The position numbers and the translations under genes were made by a program. Below the pieces are notes generated by a model. It ran no database searches and had not been told where the DNA came from. It was given only the letters and a program-made list of their open reading frames with translations. Below are positions 17,637-21,103 of a stretch of 21,103 bases of DNA, in pieces. Origin of the DNA: Chloroflexota bacterium (lineage in GTDB: Bacteria; Chloroflexota; Ktedonobacteria; Ktedonobacterales; Ktedonobacteraceae); the NCBI GenBank assembly GCA_902810755.1, contig CADDYT010000110.1, positions 1-21,103 of the forward strand. The letters are read 5' to 3'. The number at the start of each line of letters is the position of its first letter. Positions within the stretch are counted from its first letter, which is position 1.

Positions 17637-18270
17637 AATACCCCTGTTCCCCTTAAATATCGTGCTTTTTCCTGGCATGGTCTTACCCCTGCACATCTTT
17701 GAGCCGCGCTACCGGCAAATGATCGCTGATTGCCAGCGACAGGAGCTTGAGTTCGGCGTGGTGCTGGTGCAGGCGGAAAGCACATTTATGCGCGAAGAAC
17801 CTCATGCCATTGGCACAATGGCCGAAATTCGCGATCTGGACCGGCTGGAAGATGGCCGTCTCAATATTATCGCTATGGGGACGCATCGCTTCCGCATTCT
17901 CAGCCAGCATCGCAAAAAGCCCTATCTTTCCGGTCTGGTAGAATTTTACGAAGATATCAGCGAACCCCTCGAAGACCTGCTGTTTGTGAATAAACAGGCT
18001 CGCTCGCTGTTCGCCGACTACATCGATCTGTTGCTCAAGGCTGCGAACGAGAAGGATGTGAAGGCTGAGCTGCCGTCCGACCCGGAGGCTCTCTCCTACT
18101 TTATCGCCTACTTCCTGGACCTGGAGCGGGAGCAGCAGCAACACTTTCTGGAGCTGACCTCAACGCTGCAACGCCTGAAAGAGGAGATCGTCATTCTGCG
18201 CCGCGAAGTGCCTTTCCTGCGGCAGATTCTCTCAAAACAGGTACCGAAGAACCGCAGCATACTCAACTAG
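17617..18270 (+). CDS. LON substrate-binding (N-terminal) domain protein
   Basis: This 217-residue protein matches the N-terminal substrate-binding domain of Lon protease, as a stand-alone protein without the ATPase or peptidase parts. The opening IPLFPLNIVLFPGMVLPLHI and FEPRYRQMI are hallmarks of the family. The beta-rich PUA-like half runs to about residue 110, followed by a helical half (about 115-205) with Gln/Glu-rich coiled-coil character. The start is the ATG at 17617, which has a very strong ribosome site (AGAGGAGG, 6 bases upstream); the earlier GTG at 17584 lies inside the hydantoinase gene and is unlikely. The gene overlaps that upstream gene by 20 bases in another frame, so the two are probably co-expressed. 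It may act as an adaptor or folding-related protein; its role is not established. Confidence 0.92.
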   Translation: MSIKSIEIPLFPLNIVLFPGMVLPLHIFEPRYRQMIADCQRQELEFGVVLVQAESTFMREEPHAIGTMAEIRDLDRLEDGRLNIIAMGTHRFRILSQHRKKPYLSGLVEFYEDISEPLEDLLFVNKQARSLFADYIDLLLKAANEKDVKAELPSDPEALSYFIAYFLDLEREQQQHFLELTSTLQRLKEEIVILRREVPFLRQILSKQVPKNRSILN

Positions 18271-19010
18271 AGGCGAATCACGATCAACTCCTGCTGCTTG
18301 AGCCGGTAGAGCGAGTTGCAGACCTCTTCGACGCTGCGGTTCGTGAGATGCGCGAGGTTGGCGATGGTGCGCCGCCCATCGATCAGCAGGTAGATGGTGC
18401 GGTCATAGCGCGGGATTTGCGCAATGGGGTAATTTCGTCCTGTGGGGGTGAGTGATGCAATAGCCATTTCGAGCGCCAGCCTGGGGATGGGTTCGTCAAA
18501 GAGCAGCGTACTGCTATATTCAGCAGGTGAATGCTTCGTTGCTGGCATGCCAGGCGTCGGTGTGCCGGGCAGCATGGTCGCTTCGCCTGAATGCTGCGTG
18601 TTGTAGAACCCTGCCTGATCGCGTACCATCTCCGGCGAAACTCTGGGAAGCGGGCGTGTGACGGTGGGGGAGAAATCAGGTGTTACGCGAGACGCCTCTG
18701 GCGCGCTTCCATTCGGTGATGGAGGAGTTTGTGGCGCGGGAAGTCGCAATGTTGGTTCGATGGCCTGGAAGGTGAAATAAATCATGCCCTGGTTATACAG
18801 CCGGGAGAGAACTGTGGGGGTCGCCTGCTCCTCGCGCCGCGATCCGCGCTGTATTTGCACAGGCTGCCCATTTTCAACGGAAATGCGCACCTCTTCCCTG
18901 AATGGGTCTGAAACTCTGCGAATGGTCAGTATCCCGCTGAGTCGGTACTGCTTCAACAGATTGAGAACGTCTATAAGCGAGGCCGCTGAATACACGTGAT
19001 TGTTTTGCAA
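18267..19010 (-). CDS. DUF4388 (PATAN-type) protein with C-terminal winged-helix-like region
   Basis: This 247-residue cytoplasmic protein has an N-terminal DUF4388-like domain (about 5-90; SLIDVLNLLKQYRLSGILTI, then RISVENGQPVQIQ). A Pro/Ser/Thr-rich linker (about 91-165) follows. The C-terminal region (about 195-247) contains YLLIDGRRTIANLAHLTNRS and reads like a winged-helix segment (DGxRTIxxLA...EEVxxxLYRLxxxELI). Such proteins occur in signalling networks with gliding/GTPase or response-regulator partners; no such partner is present here. The start is TTG at 19010, supported by AGAGGT 5-6 bases upstream; a GTG at 18995 is an alternative. It converges on the LON-domain gene with a 4-bp overlap of stop codons. 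Confidence 0.85.
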   Translation of the reverse strand: MQNNHVYSAASLIDVLNLLKQYRLSGILTIRRVSDPFREEVRISVENGQPVQIQRGSRREEQATPTVLSRLYNQGMIYFTFQAIEPTLRLPAPQTPPSPNGSAPEASRVTPDFSPTVTRPLPRVSPEMVRDQAGFYNTQHSGEATMLPGTPTPGMPATKHSPAEYSSTLLFDEPIPRLALEMAIASLTPTGRNYPIAQIPRYDRTIYLLIDGRRTIANLAHLTNRSVEEVCNSLYRLKQQELIVIRL

Positions 19011-19248
19011 AGCATACCTCTTTTTCCATCCCGAGCGGGTTCCCAGACCTTTTCATCATGTAAAGTTCTCTATTGAAACAGGTGGCGATATGTTCTATCA
19101 GCCTGCTTGTTGCTGGCATTGTACGCATTACGAACACAAGAGTCAAGAGTCCAGGCGAGGAAACAGCCAGAATAGCTAGTGGCAGGGGATGAAATACAGG
19201 AAATCTCATACGTGACGCTAAAAGCGTGCAAACGACAGGAGGAAACTC

Positions 19249-19590
19249 ATGACTGAATACGCAAACTTCCGCCAGCGTTTAGACAGCGTCCTGCGAACGC
19301 TCGACGTGAAGCGGGTGCAGGAATTTCTTATAGCCGAAGGTCAATGGCAACCTGGCCAGCCCGCGAATCCAGAGTATGCCATGTGGATGATGATAGCTGG
19401 CAGTCCCACGCTCAGCGACCTGCATACTCAGGCTCGCGAGTGGTTAATATCGCATGGCTACGAGTCAGAGGCGAAAGCTGTGTTGAGTCGTGGCAATAAG
19501 CAGGGGACAAAACCGGGTAAGGGGAAGCGGGGTGCGGGTTCGCTGTCACGTGGGCAGCAACGGACGCAGTTTCCGAGAAGGAAGAAATAG
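19249..19590 (+). CDS. Small protein with basic C-terminal tail, unknown function
   Basis: This is a 113-residue protein of no family I recognise. The first 80 residues look helical and globular (MTEYANFRQRLDSVLRTLDV, then EFLIAEGQWQPG and ANPEYAMWMMIAGS). The last 30 are strongly basic and Gly/Lys/Arg-rich (KPGKGKRGAGS, QFPRRKK), as in nucleic-acid-binding tails. There are no membrane segments or signal peptide. A strong ribosome site, AGGAGG (19237-19242), lies 6 bases before the ATG, which makes this a confident gene. It is divergent from the DUF4388 gene, and the 238 bases between them hold no recognised promoter. Confidence 0.8.
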   Translation: MTEYANFRQRLDSVLRTLDVKRVQEFLIAEGQWQPGQPANPEYAMWMMIAGSPTLSDLHTQAREWLISHGYESEAKAVLSRGNKQGTKPGKGKRGAGSLSRGQQRTQFPRRKK

Positions 19591-19606
19591 TATTGAGCGT
19601 AGATGG

Positions 19607-19774
19607 GTGGAGCAGGAAGAGGTGAGGATATGCTATAATACTGACCGGCAGAAAGTCGATAGTATCAGCGACAGCAGCTACACTCACAGCAAGATCGGTG
19701 TCGTCGCCGATGGCTACCCTCATAACCGCCCGACTGAGGTTGGGTATAGCAATGCACGGGTATGGAAACTGTGA
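19607..19774 (+). pseudogene. Remnant of a LamG-like (concanavalin-fold) domain
   Basis: An open frame ending in TGA at 19772-19774 encodes KVDSISDSSYTHSKIGVVAD and then PTEVGYSNARVWKL. This is the typical last two strands of a LamG/concanavalin-like domain, of the type often found at the C-terminus of large secreted or kinase-linked proteins in Chloroflexota. Only about 45-55 residues remain, with no upstream domain and no clear ribosome site, so it is read as a gene fragment. The apparent extended -10 at 19630-19638 falls inside it and is probably chance. Confidence 0.5.
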
Positions 19775-19789
19775 CCAGCTGTATTGTGT

Positions 19790-21010
19790 TCAACTCTCCG
19801 CCGTTTGTTCCTGCGCGAGCAATCTCGTAAATTCTTCGCCCAGCAGCGTCTCTATATAGGGCGTCACCGACCAGAAGCGTTTCAATTCGAGATATTCTTG
19901 CACGTATCTGGCGCGCTCTTTGCTGACCTGTTCACGTTTGACGGCGCGGATCATGAGGTTTTTGTCGGTGTGTTCGGGGGAGATGAACTCGATGACGTCG
20001 GTTTTGTAGCCCATGATGCGCAGGGCGAGGGCGCGGAAGGTGTCGGTGAGCATGTCGGCCAGGCGCTGTTTGAGGATGCCGTGCTGCATAACAGGGCCGA
20101 AGGGGGCGACAGTTTGCAATTGCTGGTTGAGGTGGTGGTGGCAGCAAGGGGCGCAGAGGATGAGGCGGGAGCGCGAGCGGATGCCCTGCGCAATGGCCTC
20201 GTCAGTGGCAGTATCGCAGGCGTGCAGGGCGAGGATGATATCGGGGCGGGCGATGGGCCGGTAGTCGATGATGGTGGACTGGCGGAAACAGGCGTCGGTG
20301 AAGCCAAGTTGCTCACTGTGCGCATTGTCTTTCTCGATCAGCGCGCCGTTGACATCGACGCCCTCAAGATGGGTTGGGATGCCGAGAATGTTGCGCAGGT
20401 AGTGGTAGGTTGCCAGCGAGAGGTAGGCCGAGCCGCAGCCGCAGTCGAGGATGTTGACTGGCGACGACGACTTCTTGAAGCGTTCCAGTTCGCCTGTGTG
20501 AATCAGCAGTTTCAAAAATTCGTTGACCTGGGAGAACTTATCCTGCATACCGGGAAAAACTTTCCCCTGCTCATCCATTACGCCGATGGTCTGCAAGAAC
20601 GTGTCTGGCTTACCGGTGGGCAGCGGCAGGTTTTTACTGATGTCGTGAGCGAGCGCCGATTCTACCTGTGCCGCGATGGTTGAGCGATGCACGAGGGGGA
20701 AGCCATTTTTCTTGATCTGCACCACCACTTCCTCGCCCGTTGTCTGCACGCGAATGCTGGTGAAGGGCAAGGCCAGCAGCTCGTCCAGCTTTGCTCCGGC
20801 CTCGGCCCCTCGATAGTTTCTGGTGATATCCTGGCGCGCGGTGAAGTAGGAGAATTGCAGGAATTGTTCGCCCTTGAGCAGAATCGGGCGCACAATCACC
20901 TGTCGCCAGGGTAAAACGCCCTCGCGTATCTTGCCCTTTGCGGTGAGCCGCACAAATGACGCCTCGTCCAGCACGAGGCGTTTGACCTGTTCCTGGTAAT
21001 CTTGAGCCAT
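19790..21010 (-). CDS. SAM-dependent methyltransferase, METTL25/GSTCD-like
   Basis: This 406-residue protein has an N-terminal domain of about 150 residues, an alpha-beta region rich in charged residues. A class I methyltransferase domain follows (about 155-355). The SAM-binding motif I reads ILDCGCGSAYLS (187-198), then GVDVN (217-221), HACDTATDEA (263-272) and CAPCCHHHLNQQL (286-298). The HAC..TD and C.PCCHH motifs, together with DKFSQVNEFLKLL (158-169), are the hallmarks of the METTL25/RRNAD1/GSTCD group (Pfam Methyltransf_32, from memory); the substrate of the bacterial members is not known to me. The C-terminus (about 360-406) is helical. The ATG start at 21010 shows no ribosome site, so initiation may be leaderless or weak. 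The gene stands alone on the minus strand at the right end of the window. Confidence 0.88.
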   Translation of the reverse strand: MAQDYQEQVKRLVLDEASFVRLTAKGKIREGVLPWRQVIVRPILLKGEQFLQFSYFTARQDITRNYRGAEAGAKLDELLALPFTSIRVQTTGEEVVVQIKKNGFPLVHRSTIAAQVESALAHDISKNLPLPTGKPDTFLQTIGVMDEQGKVFPGMQDKFSQVNEFLKLLIHTGELERFKKSSSPVNILDCGCGSAYLSLATYHYLRNILGIPTHLEGVDVNGALIEKDNAHSEQLGFTDACFRQSTIIDYRPIARPDIILALHACDTATDEAIAQGIRSRSRLILCAPCCHHHLNQQLQTVAPFGPVMQHGILKQRLADMLTDTFRALALRIMGYKTDVIEFISPEHTDKNLMIRAVKREQVSKERARYVQEYLELKRFWSVTPYIETLLGEEFTRLLAQEQTAES

Positions 21011-21071
21011 AATGATAAATGTTTTTGTTGTGATAGGCCGCGCTCCCAGGCCAGGCGTGCAGGCTAGCCAT

Positions 21072-21103
21072 GCAGGCCACCCGCCAGGGGTGGCCCTACT
21101 ATA
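21072..21103 (+). repeat. Second copy of the interspersed repeat, cut by the window edge
   Basis: These 32 bases match 2054-2085 at 31 of 32 positions and in the same orientation, ending GGTGGCCCTACTATA. The copy continues past the window edge. This shows that the repeat at 2018-2395 is an interspersed family. Both copies lie outside genes. Confidence 0.85.

Noticed and set aside
18874..19209. 111-codon minus-strand frame with a hydrophobic start, overlapping the DUF4388 gene
   Set aside because: Its second half overlaps the DUF4388 coding region in another frame and no ribosome site precedes its start.
19630..19638. Extended -10 promoter TGCTATAAT
   Set aside because: It lies inside the LamG-like remnant frame, has no -35 and no gene of the same strand follows before the window end.
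19784..20683. 299-codon plus-strand frame opposite the methyltransferase
   Set aside because: It is antisense to a protein with clear methyltransferase motifs, and its composition is that of a shadow frame rich in Val, Gly and Asp.

Overview
The window looks like chromosomal DNA from a GC-rich bacterium of the Chloroflexota, most likely a ktedonobacterium. That placement is inferred from gene style, not from a marker search. The pointers are a one-pass membrane Ser/Thr kinase with a Pro/Thr-rich stalk, a very large CHAT-STAND-TPR protein, a DUF4388 (PATAN-type) protein, a LamG-like remnant, non-ATG starts, and an abundance of unusual domain fusions. There is no rRNA, tRNA, CRISPR array, integrase or transposase that I can support.

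Layout, left to right. A membrane Ser/Thr kinase (151-1869) is followed by a 770-bp non-coding stretch: 1870-2017 holds nothing I recognise, 2018-2395 is a dense cluster of inverted and 59-bp tandem repeats, and 2396-2639 holds a perfect 14-bp hairpin upstream of obgE. The Obg GTPase gene (2640-3944) precedes a 1316-residue CHAT protease-like/STAND NTPase/TPR protein with a zinc-ribbon-like insert between its catalytic His and Cys (4122-8072). A previously uncalled 57-residue two-helix membrane protein (8069-8242, minus) converges on it. Next come cysteinyl-tRNA synthetase fused to a GT2 glycosyltransferase and a His-rich tail (8435-10849), then an MFS transporter fused to a soluble YkoP-like domain (10933-13029).

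The stretch 13030-13930 is visibly more AT-rich and looks like a decay zone. It holds a possible frameshifted coding remnant and a truncated LuxR/NarL regulator lacking the first half of its receiver. It is followed by a single-chain hydantoinase/5-oxoprolinase (HyuA+HyuB in one protein, 13932-17636), whose 3' end overlaps a LON substrate-binding-domain protein (17617-18270). That gene converges, with a 4-bp overlap, on a DUF4388 protein (18267-19010, minus). Then come a small basic protein (19249-19590), a LamG-like C-terminal gene remnant (about 19607-19774), and a METTL25/GSTCD-like SAM methyltransferase on the minus strand (19790-21010). The right edge carries another copy of the interspersed repeat seen at 2054-2085.

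Most genes appear to be independent units. The only convincing co-transcribed pair is the hydantoinase and LON-domain genes. The most unusual items are the CysRS-GT2 fusion, the zinc-ribbon CHAT-STAND-TPR protein, the MFS-YkoP-like fusion and the repeat cluster. No complete named defence system is visible, although the CHAT-STAND-TPR architecture is of the kind found in bacterial immune and cell-death proteins.
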